DNA from: Streptomyces sp. NBC_01460
GTDB taxonomy: Bacteria; Actinomycetota; Actinomycetes; Streptomycetales; Streptomycetaceae
Reading direction: 5' to 3'
Assembly (NCBI RefSeq): GCF_036227405.1
Contig: NZ_CP109473.1
Location: 7,068,001 to 7,132,000 of the forward strand
Length of the DNA stretch: 64,000 nt
The notes below the pieces were generated by a model that had not been told where the DNA came from, made no database searches, and worked only from the letters and a program-made list of their open reading frames with translations. How positions within the stretch are numbered: position 1 is the stretch's first letter; every line of letters starts with the position of its first letter. Shown piece by piece: positions 33,867-42,276 of the stretch. Both the position numbers and the translations under genes were made by a program.

Positions 33867-36800
33867 GTGCACCGAAGCAGCAGACGGCTCCGCGCCCGAA
33901 AGACACTCGCCCTCTTCACCGGCGGACTGCTCGCCGCCGCCACTCTCACCCTGGGCTCCTCGCCCGCAGCGACCGCCGACGCCCCGCGTGAGGCGGTCGC
34001 GCAGGACGCCGCCGAGGACTTCCAGCAGGTCACGCTCGCCAAGGGCGCAGCCGAGACCGGCGAACCCATCTCGCTGGCCGTGCTCCCCGACCGCAGCGTG
34101 CTGCACACCTCGCGCGGCGGCGAGCTGCGGATCACGGACAGCGCGGGCAACACCCGTGTCTCCGGCACCATCCCGGTCTACTCGCACGACGAGGAAGGCC
34201 TCCAGGGCGTCGGGATCGACCCGGACTTCGCGGAGAACCGGGCGATCTACCTCTACTACGCGCCCCCGCTGGACACCCCGGCCGGCGACGCCCCGGAGAA
34301 CGGCACCGCGGCCGACTTCGCGAAGTTCGACGGAGTGAACAGGCTCTCCCGCTTCGTGCTCAACGAGGACGGCACGCTGGACAACGCCAGCGAGAAGAAG
34401 GTCCTCGACATCCCGACCACCCGTGGTATGTGCTGCCACGTGGGCGGCGACATCGACTTCGACGCGCAGGGCAACCTCTACCTCTCGACGGGCGACGACT
34501 CCAACCCGTTCGCGTCCGACGGCTTCTCCCCGCTGGACGACCGGGCCGACCGCAACCCCGCCTTCGACGCGCGCCGCACCTCCGGCAACACCAACGACCT
34601 CCGCGGCAAGATCCTCCGCATCAAGGTCGGCGACGACGGCGCGTACACCGTGCCCGAGGGCAACCTCTTCGCCCCGGGGACGGAGAAGACGCGCCCCGAG
34701 ATCTACGCCATGGGCTTCCGCAACCCGTTCCGCTTCAGCGTCGACCGGGCCACCGGCATCCTCTACGTCGGTGACTACGGCCCCGACGCCGGCGCCGCCG
34801 ACCCGAACCGGGGACCGGCCGGCCAGGTCGAGTTCGCCCGGGTGACGAAGCCCGCCAACTTCGGCTGGCCCTTCTGCACCGGTGACAACGATGCCTTCAA
34901 CGACTACGACTTCGCCACGGGTACCTCCGGCGCCCGCTTCGACTGCGCCGCCCCGAAGAACGAGTCGCGGTACAACACCGGCCTGGTCGACCTGCCGCCC
35001 GCGCAGGCCGCCTGGATCCCGTACGACGGTGCCTCCGTGCCCGAGTTCGGCACCGGCTCCGAGTCCCCCATGGGCGGACCGGTCTACCGTTACGACGCGG
35101 ACCTCGACTCTCCGGTGAAGTTCCCCGAGGAGTACGACGGGGACTTCTTCGCCGGTGAGTTCGGCCGGCAGTGGATCAAGCGCATCGAGCAGGACGCCGA
35201 CGGCGCCGTCCAGTCGGTCAACGACGTCCCGTGGACCGGGACACAGATCATGGACATGGCCTTCGGCCCCGACGGCGCGCTGTACGTCCTGGACTACGGC
35301 CTCTCCTGGTTCGGCGGCGACGAGCACTCGGCGCTCTACCGCATCGAGAACGCCACCGGCGGCCGTTCGCCCATCGCCGAGGCGTCCTCCGACAAGACCT
35401 CCGGCGTCGCACCGCTCAAGGTGAAGTTCTCCTCGGCCGGTACCACCGACGGGGACGGCGACGCCCTCACGTACGCCTGGGACTTCGGCGACGGCGGCAC
35501 CTCCACGGCCGCCGACCCCACCTACACGTACAAGAAGAACGGCACCTACACCGCCACCGTGACCGCCAAGGACCCGACGGGCCGCACCGGTTCGGCGAGC
35601 GTGCACGTGACCGTGGGCAACACCGCGCCCGTCGTTGACATGCAGTTCCCGTCCGACGGCCGGCTCTTCGAGTTCGGCGACGCGGTCCCCTTCAAGGTGA
35701 CCGTCACGGACCCGGAGGACGGCATGATCGACTGCTCGAAGGTCGAGGTCACGTTCACCCTGGGCCATGACAGCCACGGCCACGACATCACCACCGAGCA
35801 CGGCTGCGAGGGGACCATCAAGACCGCCATGGAGGGCGGCCACGACCCCAACGCCAACATCTACGGCGGCATCTCGGCCTCCTACACCGACGGCGGTGGC
35901 GGCGGACAGGCCGCGCTGACCGGACGCGACCAGGCGCAGCTCCAGCCGCGCCACCGCCAGGCCGAGCACTTCACCGGCTCCTCCGGCATCACCACCCCGA
36001 GCAAGACGAGCGCCAACGGCGGCCGCACCGTCGGCGACATCGACAACGACGACTGGATCTCCTTCAAGCCGTACATCCTGGACGGCACCACCAAACTGAC
36101 CGCCCGCACGTCCTCGGCCGGCGCGGGAGGCTTCCTCGAGGTGCGGACGGGTTCGCCCACCGGCACGATCCTCGGCTCGGCACCCATCCCGGTGACCGGC
36201 AGCTGGGACTCGTTCCAGGACGTCGACGTGCCGCTGCGCGGCGCGCCGAAGAAGGCCACGGAACTCTTCCTCGTGTTCAAGGGCGGAGCGGGAGCGCTGT
36301 ACGACGTGGACGACTTCGAGCTCTCGAACAGCCCGGTGGACCGGACCGCCAAGCGCGTCCTCGTCTTCTCCAGGACCGGCGGCTTCCGCCACGACTCGAT
36401 CCCCGCGGGCATCGCCGCACTGAAGGAGCTCGGCAAGGACACCAACATCACGGTCGACTCCACCGAGGAGCCCGGCCAGTTCACGACCAGCAACCTGGCA
36501 CGCTACGACGCCGTCGTCTTCCTCTCGACGACGGGTGACATCCTCGACGCCGGCCAGCAGAAGGCCTTCGAGAACTACGTGGCGACCGGCGGCGGTTACA
36601 TGGGTGTCCACGCCGCCGCCGACACGGAGTACGACTGGGAGTTCTACGGCGGACTCGTCGGCGCCTACTTCGACTCGCACCCGCAGATCCAGCCCGCGAC
36701 CGTCCGTGTGGAGAACCACGACCACCCGGCGACCGCGCACCTGGACGAGGCGTGGGACCGTACCGACGAGTGGTACAACTACCGCACCAACCCCCGGGAC

Positions 36801-37574
36801 AAGGCCCAGGTCCTCGCCACGCTGGACGAGACCACCTACACCGGCGGCACCATGAAGGGCGACCACCCGATCTCCTGGTGCCAGGCGTACCAGGGCGGCC
36901 GCTCCTTCTACACCGGCCTCGGCCACACCAAGGAGTCGTACGCCGAACCCGGTTTCCGCCAGCACCTGCTGGGCGGTCTGCGCTACGCCGCCGGGCAGGT
37001 GAAGGCCAACTGCAAGCCGGACACCGGCTACCGGCCGATCTTCAACGGCAAGACGCTCGAAGGCTGGAAGCAGGCCGGCCCCGGGAAGTTCGCCGTGGCC
37101 GACGGTGAGCTGCGCTCCGAGGGCGGCATGGGGCTGCTGACCTACCAGGCCAAGGAGCTGAAGGCGTACTCGCTGAAGCTCGACTGGAAGATGGCGGGCG
37201 ACGACAACTCCGGTGTCTTCGTCGGGTTCCCCGCGTCGGACGACCCCTGGTCCGCGGTGAACAACGGCTACGAGGTCCAGATCGACGCCACCGACGCGGC
37301 GGACCGCACCACCGGCGCCGTCTACACCTTCAAATCCGCCGACATCAAGGCCCGTGACCGGGTCCTGCGGCCGCCCGGCCAGTGGAACAGCTACGAGATC
37401 AAGGTCCAGGGCGAGCGGCTCCAGATCTTCCTCAACGGCGTGAAGATCAACGACTTCACCAACACCGACCCCGCCCGCAGTCTCAAGGACGGCTACATCG
37501 GTCTCCAGAACCACGGAGCCGACGACCAGGTGTCCTTCCGCGACATCCAGCTGAGGGAGCTGCCCTCGACGTAG
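33867..37574 (+). CDS. Secreted multidomain protein: sugar dehydrogenase-like propeller, PKD, CBM6-like, ThuA and PF06439 domains
   Basis: 1235-residue exported protein. Signal peptide 1-38 (LALFTGGLLAAATLTLGSSP). About 50-495: soluble glucose/sorbosone dehydrogenase-like beta-propeller (GLQGVGIDPDFAENRAIYLY, GMCCHVGGDIDFDAQGNLYL, MGFRNPFRFSVD, GEFGRQWIKRIEQD). About 500-585: PKD domain (YAWDFGDGGTSTAADPTYTY). About 690-820: CBM6-like (DNDDWISFKPY). About 828-1050: ThuA (VLVFSRTGGFRHDSIPAGI, GGGYMGVHAAADTEYDWEFY, GHTKESYAEPGF). About 1054-1235: PF06439/DUF1080 (FNGKTLEGWKQAG, WKMAGDDNSGVFVGFP, INDFTNTDPARSLKDGYIGL). GTG 33867 is fixed by GGAGG 6 nt upstream. PF06439 members include 3-keto-disaccharide hydrolases; ThuA is tied to trehalose-type disaccharide use. 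It probably oxidises and/or cleaves an extracellular glycoside feeding the importer upstream. Confidence 0.9.
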   Translation: MHRSSRRLRARKTLALFTGGLLAAATLTLGSSPAATADAPREAVAQDAAEDFQQVTLAKGAAETGEPISLAVLPDRSVLHTSRGGELRITDSAGNTRVSGTIPVYSHDEEGLQGVGIDPDFAENRAIYLYYAPPLDTPAGDAPENGTAADFAKFDGVNRLSRFVLNEDGTLDNASEKKVLDIPTTRGMCCHVGGDIDFDAQGNLYLSTGDDSNPFASDGFSPLDDRADRNPAFDARRTSGNTNDLRGKILRIKVGDDGAYTVPEGNLFAPGTEKTRPEIYAMGFRNPFRFSVDRATGILYVGDYGPDAGAADPNRGPAGQVEFARVTKPANFGWPFCTGDNDAFNDYDFATGTSGARFDCAAPKNESRYNTGLVDLPPAQAAWIPYDGASVPEFGTGSESPMGGPVYRYDADLDSPVKFPEEYDGDFFAGEFGRQWIKRIEQDADGAVQSVNDVPWTGTQIMDMAFGPDGALYVLDYGLSWFGGDEHSALYRIENATGGRSPIAEASSDKTSGVAPLKVKFSSAGTTDGDGDALTYAWDFGDGGTSTAADPTYTYKKNGTYTATVTAKDPTGRTGSASVHVTVGNTAPVVDMQFPSDGRLFEFGDAVPFKVTVTDPEDGMIDCSKVEVTFTLGHDSHGHDITTEHGCEGTIKTAMEGGHDPNANIYGGISASYTDGGGGGQAALTGRDQAQLQPRHRQAEHFTGSSGITTPSKTSANGGRTVGDIDNDDWISFKPYILDGTTKLTARTSSAGAGGFLEVRTGSPTGTILGSAPIPVTGSWDSFQDVDVPLRGAPKKATELFLVFKGGAGALYDVDDFELSNSPVDRTAKRVLVFSRTGGFRHDSIPAGIAALKELGKDTNITVDSTEEPGQFTTSNLARYDAVVFLSTTGDILDAGQQKAFENYVATGGGYMGVHAAADTEYDWEFYGGLVGAYFDSHPQIQPATVRVENHDHPATAHLDEAWDRTDEWYNYRTNPRDKAQVLATLDETTYTGGTMKGDHPISWCQAYQGGRSFYTGLGHTKESYAEPGFRQHLLGGLRYAAGQVKANCKPDTGYRPIFNGKTLEGWKQAGPGKFAVADGELRSEGGMGLLTYQAKELKAYSLKLDWKMAGDDNSGVFVGFPASDDPWSAVNNGYEVQIDATDAADRTTGAVYTFKSADIKARDRVLRPPGQWNSYEIKVQGERLQIFLNGVKINDFTNTDPARSLKDGYIGLQNHGADDQVSFRDIQLRELPST

Positions 37575-37593
37575 GGCGGCCACCTCCTGCGCC

Positions 37594-37634
37594 GGCGGTG
37601 GGCGGGGAAGCGTACGCCTTCCCCGCCCACCGCC
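37594..37634 (+). terminator. Strong hairpin between the secreted protein and the ebo-like operon
   Basis: GGCGGTGGGCGGGGAAGCGT pairs with the following ACGCCTTCCCCGCCCACCGCC over about 20 bp with one bulge. It starts 20 bp after the stop of the secreted protein and ends 36 bp before the next start, so the ebo-like operon is either a separate unit or controlled by read-through. Confidence 0.75.
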
Positions 37635-37669
37635 CACCACCCCTCTACATCCCCCCAGGGAGGCAGCCC

Positions 37670-38788
37670 GTGACCGCACATGCCGTTCGTACCGGAATCT
37701 GGTTCATCGGAGCACGCGGCTCCGTCGCCACCACCGCCACCGCGGGGTGCGCGGCCATCGCGGCGGGACTCCACCCGCCGACCGGCATGGTCACCGAGAC
37801 ACCGCCCTTCACCGGCGCCGGGCTCCCGCCGCTGACCTCCCTGGTCTTCGGCGGCCACGACACCCTCGACTGCCCCCTGCCCAAGCGGGCCGAGGCCCTC
37901 GCGGCCGGGGGAGTCCTCCCGCACGGCCTTCCCTCGGCCGTCGCCGCCGAACTCGGCGCCGCCGACACGGAGATACGGCCGGGCGGTCCGCTCCCCGGCG
38001 ACACCCGGACCGACGAGGAGCTCATCGCGGCCTTCGCCGCCGACATCGAGGACTTCACCCGCCGCAACGGGCTGGCGCGCACCGTCGTCATCAACGTCGC
38101 CTCGACCGAACCCGCCCCCGGCGAGGGCGACTCCCGGCTGCCCGCCAGCTCCCTCTACGCGGCGGCGGCCCTCCGGGCCGGCTGTCCGTACGCCAACTTC
38201 ACCCCGTCCACGGGGCTGCGCAGCCCGCACCTCCAGGACGCCGTCGCCTCCTGCGCACTTCCCCACGCCGGCCGCGACGGCAAGACGGGCCAGACGCTGC
38301 TCCGCTCCGTGCTCGCACCGATGTTCGTGCAGCGCGCGCTGCCGGTGCGGGCGTGGTCGGGCACGAACCTGCTGGGCGGCGGGGACGGAGCGGCGCTGGC
38401 CGACCCGGCGGCGGCCGCCGCCAAGAACGCGGGCAAGGAACGCGTACTCGCCGACACCCTCGGGGCCGCCCCCGAGGGAGAGGTCCACATCGACGACGTA
38501 CCGGCGATGGGGGACTGGAAGACGGCATGGGACCACATCGCCTTCGACGGGTTCCTCGGTTCGCGGATGATCCTCCAGACCATCTGGCAGGGCTGCGACT
38601 CCGCCCTGGCCGCACCGCTGGTCCTGGACCTGGCCCGGCTGCTGGCCCGCTCGCACGAGGCGGGCCTCACCGGCCCGCGGCCCGAGCTGGGCTTCTACTT
38701 CAAGGACCCGGACGGCGGGCCGGCGGCGCTGCCCGAGCAGTACGCGGCGCTGCTGGACTTCGCCGGACGCCTGCGGGACGCCCGGTGA
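37670..38788 (+). CDS. Inositol-3-phosphate synthase (myo-inositol-1-phosphate synthase family)
   Basis: NAD-dependent isomerising cyclase; the family converts glucose 6-phosphate to 1L-myo-inositol 1-phosphate. 372 residues. Rossmann start GIWFIGARGSVATTATAG, then PTGMVTETPPF, VVINVASTEPAP, PYANFTPSTGLR and the catalytic-domain motif RAWSGTNLLGGGDGAALADP followed by AAAKNAGKERVLADTLG; DDVPAMGDWKTAWDHIAFDG and FLGSRMILQTIWQGCDSALA follow. GTG 37670 has AGGGAGG 6 nt upstream. First gene of the ebo-like operon; its stop overlaps the UbiA-like start (GTGA). In described ebo clusters a dehydroquinate-synthase-like cyclase (EboD) fills the cyclase place; here this enzyme probably does. The real substrate could be another hexose phosphate. 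Confidence 0.88.
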   Translation: MTAHAVRTGIWFIGARGSVATTATAGCAAIAAGLHPPTGMVTETPPFTGAGLPPLTSLVFGGHDTLDCPLPKRAEALAAGGVLPHGLPSAVAAELGAADTEIRPGGPLPGDTRTDEELIAAFAADIEDFTRRNGLARTVVINVASTEPAPGEGDSRLPASSLYAAAALRAGCPYANFTPSTGLRSPHLQDAVASCALPHAGRDGKTGQTLLRSVLAPMFVQRALPVRAWSGTNLLGGGDGAALADPAAAAAKNAGKERVLADTLGAAPEGEVHIDDVPAMGDWKTAWDHIAFDGFLGSRMILQTIWQGCDSALAAPLVLDLARLLARSHEAGLTGPRPELGFYFKDPDGGPAALPEQYAALLDFAGRLRDAR

Positions 38789-39900
38789 CCCCCCTCCGGC
38801 TGCTCGCCATGGTGACCGGCTCCCCGCGCCTGCTCGGTGCACGGCCGCAGGCGCAGGCCGCACCCGTGCGGGTCCCCCCAGTCAGCCTGTCCGGTGCGGG
38901 CGGGACTGCGCCCGCACCGGACAGGCACGGTCCCCGGGCCCGCCTGCGGGCCTGGGCCGAGCTGCTCCGGGTGTCCGCGCTGTTCACCGTGCCCGGTGAC
39001 GCACTCGCCGGGGCCGCGGCCGCCGGGCTGCGGCCCGGCCGGGGCACGGCACTCGCCGTCGGGGCGTCCCTGTGCCTGTACGAGGCGGGCATGGCCCTCA
39101 ACGACTGGGCGGACCGCGAGGAGGACGCCGTCGACCGCCCCCACCGCCCGATCCCGTCGGGCCGCGTCGCCCCGGGGGCCGCCCTGGCCGCTGCGGGCAC
39201 CCTGACGGCCGCGGGCCTGGCCCTCGCCGCCCGCGCAGGCCGCCCCACCCTGGCCGTCGCATCGGGCCTGGCGGCCACGGTCTGGGCCTACGACCTGCAT
39301 CTCAAGCACACCAGGCTGGGGCCCGCCGCGATGGCCGCCGCCCGCACCCTGGACCTGCTGCTCGGGGCCACGGCGACGGCTGCGACGACTGCGACGACCA
39401 CGAAGGCCACTGGGGCCACGACCGCACCCGCAGCGCCCGCCCGGCCGGCCCGTGTCCGGGCCCCGGCCGCCGCGCTCCCCGCCGCCCTCGCGCTCGGCGC
39501 GCACACGTACGCCGTCACCGCCGTCTCGCGGCACGAGACGCAGGGCGGATCCACCACGGCACCGCTCGCGGCGCTGGCCGGTGTCGCCGCGCTCGGGACC
39601 GCTGTGCTGCGCGGGCGGCCGGCGCCTTGGGAACCCCCTCGGCCCCACGCCGCCGCCGGAGGGCTGCTGCTCACCGTCTTCACCGGCGCCTACCTCCGGA
39701 CCTCCGCGACACCCCTCCTCCACGCGGCCCTGAATCCCTCCCCACCCCTCACCCAACGAGCCGTCGGCGGCGGGATCGGGGCGATGATCCCGCTGCAGGC
39801 CGCCCTCGCGGCCCGGGCCGGATCGCCACTGAACGGGCTGGCGGTCATGGGTCTCGTCCCTCTCGCCCGCGCCCTCGCACGGAAGGTGAGCCCCACATGA
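38785..39900 (+). CDS. eboC: UbiA-like membrane prenyltransferase, EboC-type
   Basis: UbiA-superfamily intramembrane prenyltransferase, about 371 residues with seven to nine helices. First Asp-rich motif NDWADREEDAVDRPHRP (NDxxDxxxD) is intact. The second motif region YDLHLKHTRLGP has Asp followed by Lys-His rather than a full DxxxD, a feature seen in EboC-like proteins. The family-like start is LRAWAELLRVSALFTVPGDA, about 50 residues into the frame; the preceding stretch is unusual and is largely encoded by an 18-bp hairpin (38885-38926). GTG 38785 overlaps the synthase stop; ATG 38809 is an alternative. The Thr/Ala-rich segment ATATAATTATTTKATGATTA is low-complexity. It would attach a prenyl chain to a cyclitol or other acceptor. 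Confidence 0.85.
   Translation: MTPLRLLAMVTGSPRLLGARPQAQAAPVRVPPVSLSGAGGTAPAPDRHGPRARLRAWAELLRVSALFTVPGDALAGAAAAGLRPGRGTALAVGASLCLYEAGMALNDWADREEDAVDRPHRPIPSGRVAPGAALAAAGTLTAAGLALAARAGRPTLAVASGLAATVWAYDLHLKHTRLGPAAMAAARTLDLLLGATATAATTATTTKATGATTAPAAPARPARVRAPAAALPAALALGAHTYAVTAVSRHETQGGSTTAPLAALAGVAALGTAVLRGRPAPWEPPRPHAAAGGLLLTVFTGAYLRTSATPLLHAALNPSPPLTQRAVGGGIGAMIPLQAALAARAGSPLNGLAVMGLVPLARALARKVSPT
38885..38926 (+). promoter_or_regulatory. 18-bp perfect hairpin inside the 5' end of eboC
   Basis: Arms GCCTGTCCGGTGCGGGCG (38885-38902) and CGCCCGCACCGGACAGGC (38909-38926) with loop GGACTG. No T-tract follows. It falls in the poorly conserved first 50 codons of eboC, within an operon otherwise having overlapping starts and stops. 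It could be an intra-operon attenuator or an inserted terminator. Confidence 0.75.
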
Positions 39901-40796
39901 CCCTTCGCCTCGGCTACGGCACCAACGGGCTGACGGACCTCCGGCTCGACGACGCCCTCGGCCTGCTCGCCGACCTCGGTTACGACGGCGTGGGCCTGAC
40001 CCTCGATCACATGCACCTCGATCCGCTCGCCCCGGACCTGGCCGACCGCACCCGTCAGGTGGCCCGCAGGCTCACCGGTCTCGGCCTCGGCGTCACGGTC
40101 GAGACAGGCGCGCGGTACGTCCTGGACCCCCGGCGCAAGCACGGTCCCTCCCTCCTCGACCCGGACCCGGACGCCCGCGCGGCGCGTGTCGCCCTGCTCC
40201 TCCGCGCCGTCGACGTGGCCGCCGACCTGGGCGCGCACGCGGTGCACTGCTTCAGCGGCGTCGTCCCGCCGGCCACCGGGACGGACGCCGGGGCGGCCGA
40301 CGGGACGGACGCCGGCAGGGACCTCGCCTGGCAGCGGCTGGCCGACGCGCTCGGTCCCGTACTGGATGCCGCCGCCGGTGCGGGAGTTCCCCTCGCGGTC
40401 GAACCGGAACCCGGCCATCTCCTCGCCACGCTCGCCGACTTCCACCATCTGCGCGCCCTCCTCGGTGACCCGGAGCCCCTCGGGCTCACCCTGGACATCG
40501 GTCACTGCCAGTGCCTGGAGCCCGCGTCGCCCGTCGACTGCGTGAAGGAGGCCGCGCCCTGGCTGCGCCACGTGCAGATCGAGGACATGCGGCGCGGGGT
40601 CCACGAGCACCTGCCGTTCGGCGACGGCGAGATCGACTTCCCGCCGGTGCTCGAAGCGCTCGCCGCCACCGGCTACACCGGCCTCACCGTCGTGGAACTG
40701 CCCCGGCACTCCCACGCGGGCCCGGAGATGGCCCGCACCTCCATCGACTTCCTGCGCCGGGCCACCGGGACGACGAACGGAGCCGCACCGTGCTGA
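39897..40796 (+). CDS. Sugar phosphate isomerase/epimerase-like TIM-barrel protein in the ebo-like operon
   Basis: 299-residue xylose-isomerase-like barrel. Sequence: LRLGYGTNGLTDLRLDDALG, LADLGYDGVGLTLDHMHLDP, PLAVEPEPGHLL (Glu ligand), LGLTLDIGHCQCLEP (Asp/His), RHVQIEDMRRGVHEHLPFGD (Gln/Glu-Asp and His), YTGLTVVELPRHSH (Glu). The HEHLPFGDGEIDF motif is typical of actinobacterial members near EboC. ATG 39897 overlaps the eboC stop. Likely isomerises or epimerises the cyclitol or sugar intermediate of this operon; the reaction is unproven. Confidence 0.88.
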   Translation: MTLRLGYGTNGLTDLRLDDALGLLADLGYDGVGLTLDHMHLDPLAPDLADRTRQVARRLTGLGLGVTVETGARYVLDPRRKHGPSLLDPDPDARAARVALLLRAVDVAADLGAHAVHCFSGVVPPATGTDAGAADGTDAGRDLAWQRLADALGPVLDAAAGAGVPLAVEPEPGHLLATLADFHHLRALLGDPEPLGLTLDIGHCQCLEPASPVDCVKEAAPWLRHVQIEDMRRGVHEHLPFGDGEIDFPPVLEALAATGYTGLTVVELPRHSHAGPEMARTSIDFLRRATGTTNGAAPC

Positions 40797-41428
40797 TCGA
40801 CCGCAAGGAACTCGACGACCGGCTCCGGGGAGCCGCCAGAGCCTGGCTCGACGAAGCGCTTGCCGAGGCCGCGCACGCCGCCGGCCACCCCGAGGCCGTC
40901 AGCGGCAACCCGCCCTGGGAGCTGCGGTTCGCCTCGGCGGGGAGACACTGCGGGTTCGAGCACGCCGACTCCGTACGCGCCCTGCTGCTCGTCGAGGCGC
41001 ACGCCGGCCTGCCGGCCGTCACCAGGCTCTACGAGCAGGGGACCGCCGCGGAACGCCGAGCCGTCCTGCTGACGCTGCACCGGCTGGACCTCGGCGCCGC
41101 CGCGCTCCCGCTCGTCGAGGACGCCCTGCGGACCAACGACACCCGGCTGGTCGCCGCGGCCGTCGGCCCGTACGGCGCGGCCCACCTCGACACGCACGGC
41201 TGGCGCCACGCCGTCCTCAAATGCCTCTTCACCGAGGTCCCCGTCGAGGCCCTCGACCGACTCGCCGAGCGGGCCCGTGGTGACGCCGAACTGGCACGCA
41301 TGCTGGGCGACTTCGCGGCAGAACGCACGGCGGCGGGCCGCACCGTCCCCGCCGGGCTGCGGACCGTACTCGACCTCACGGCCCCGGCGCCCGTCCCCGC
41401 CCCCACGTCCACGGAGGAATCCCGATGA
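40790..41428 (+). CDS. eboA: EboA-domain protein
   Basis: 212-residue soluble, helix-rich protein with no signal peptide. It matches the EboA pattern: a helical N terminus (ELDDRLRGAARAWLDEALAE), FVL/RLYEQGTAAERRAVLLTLHR, LPLVEDALRTNDTRLVAAAV, then GPYGAAHLD and HAVLKCLFTEVPVEAL. Biochemical role unknown. Its position between the cyclase/prenyltransferase genes and eboB/eboE supports the assignment. GTG 40790 overlaps the previous stop by 7 bp, and its own stop overlaps the eboB ATG. Could be a scaffold or binding protein. Confidence 0.8.
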   Translation: MLIDRKELDDRLRGAARAWLDEALAEAAHAAGHPEAVSGNPPWELRFASAGRHCGFEHADSVRALLLVEAHAGLPAVTRLYEQGTAAERRAVLLTLHRLDLGAAALPLVEDALRTNDTRLVAAAVGPYGAAHLDTHGWRHAVLKCLFTEVPVEALDRLAERARGDAELARMLGDFAAERTAAGRTVPAGLRTVLDLTAPAPVPAPTSTEESR

Positions 41429-42273
41429 GGATCTTCGACCCCCACATCCACATGACCTCCCGCACCACGGACGACTACCAGGCGATGTACGACGCCGGGG
41501 TCCGTGCGCTGGTCGAGCCGTCCTTCTGGCTGGGGCAGCCCCGCACCTCGCCCGCCAGTTTCTTCGACTACTTCGACGCCCTCCTCGGCTGGGAGCCCTT
41601 CCGGGCCTCGCAGTACGGCATCGCACACCACTGCACGCTCGCCCTCAACCCGAAGGAGGCGAACGACCCGCGCTGCACCCCGGTACTGGACGCCCTGCCC
41701 CGGTATCTGGTGAAGGACTCGGTGGTGGCCGTGGGGGAGATCGGCTACGACTCGATGACTCCGGCCGAGGACCACGCCCTGGCGGCTCAGCTCCAGCTCG
41801 CGGCCGACCACGGTCTTCCCGCACTGGTCCACACGCCGCACCGCGACAAGCTCGCCGGCCTCCACCGCACCATCGACGTGATCCGTGAGTCCTCCCTCGC
41901 CCCTGAGCTGGTGCTGCTGGACCACCTCAACGAGACGACGGTGAAGGCCGCACTCGAGAGTGGCTGCTGGGCCGGTTTCTCCATCTATCCCGACACGAAG
42001 ATGGACGAGGACCGCATGATCACGGTCCTGCACACCTACGGGACGGACAGGGTCCTGGTCAATTCGGCCGCGGACTGGGGGAAGAGCGATCCGCTGAAGA
42101 CCCGCAAGGTCGCGGACACGATGCTGAAGGCGGGCTTCGGCGAGGACGACGTCGACAAGGTGCTCTGGCGCAACCCCGTCGCCTTCTACGGGCAGAGCGG
42201 CCGGCTCCAGCTCGACATCGCCGCCCCGGACCCGCTGCACGAGGGGAACTCCATCCTGCGCGGCGGGGAGTGA
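41425..42273 (+). CDS. eboB: TatD-family metal-dependent hydrolase, EboB-type
   Basis: 282-residue amidohydrolase-like barrel. The HxH metal motif is in MRIFDPHIHMTSRT (residues 7-9). VVAVGEIGYDSMTPAEDHAL gives the Glu, LVHTPHRDK the next His, ELVLLDHLNETTV the second His and VNSAADWGKSDPL the catalytic Asp. TatD proteins hydrolyse phosphodiester or small-molecule bonds; EboB's own substrate is unknown. Stop and start overlaps place it firmly in the operon; eboE begins 4 bp after the stop. Confidence 0.88.
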   Translation: MRIFDPHIHMTSRTTDDYQAMYDAGVRALVEPSFWLGQPRTSPASFFDYFDALLGWEPFRASQYGIAHHCTLALNPKEANDPRCTPVLDALPRYLVKDSVVAVGEIGYDSMTPAEDHALAAQLQLAADHGLPALVHTPHRDKLAGLHRTIDVIRESSLAPELVLLDHLNETTVKAALESGCWAGFSIYPDTKMDEDRMITVLHTYGTDRVLVNSAADWGKSDPLKTRKVADTMLKAGFGEDDVDKVLWRNPVAFYGQSGRLQLDIAAPDPLHEGNSILRGGE

Positions 42274-42276
42274 GCC

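Noticed and set aside
33732..37679. Long minus-strand open frame of more than 1300 codons over the secreted multidomain gene
   Set aside because: Antisense shadow caused by high-GC codon bias; it has Val/Gly/Arg/Asp-rich low-complexity translation, no motifs and no ribosome binding site, while the plus-strand frame has five recognisable domains.
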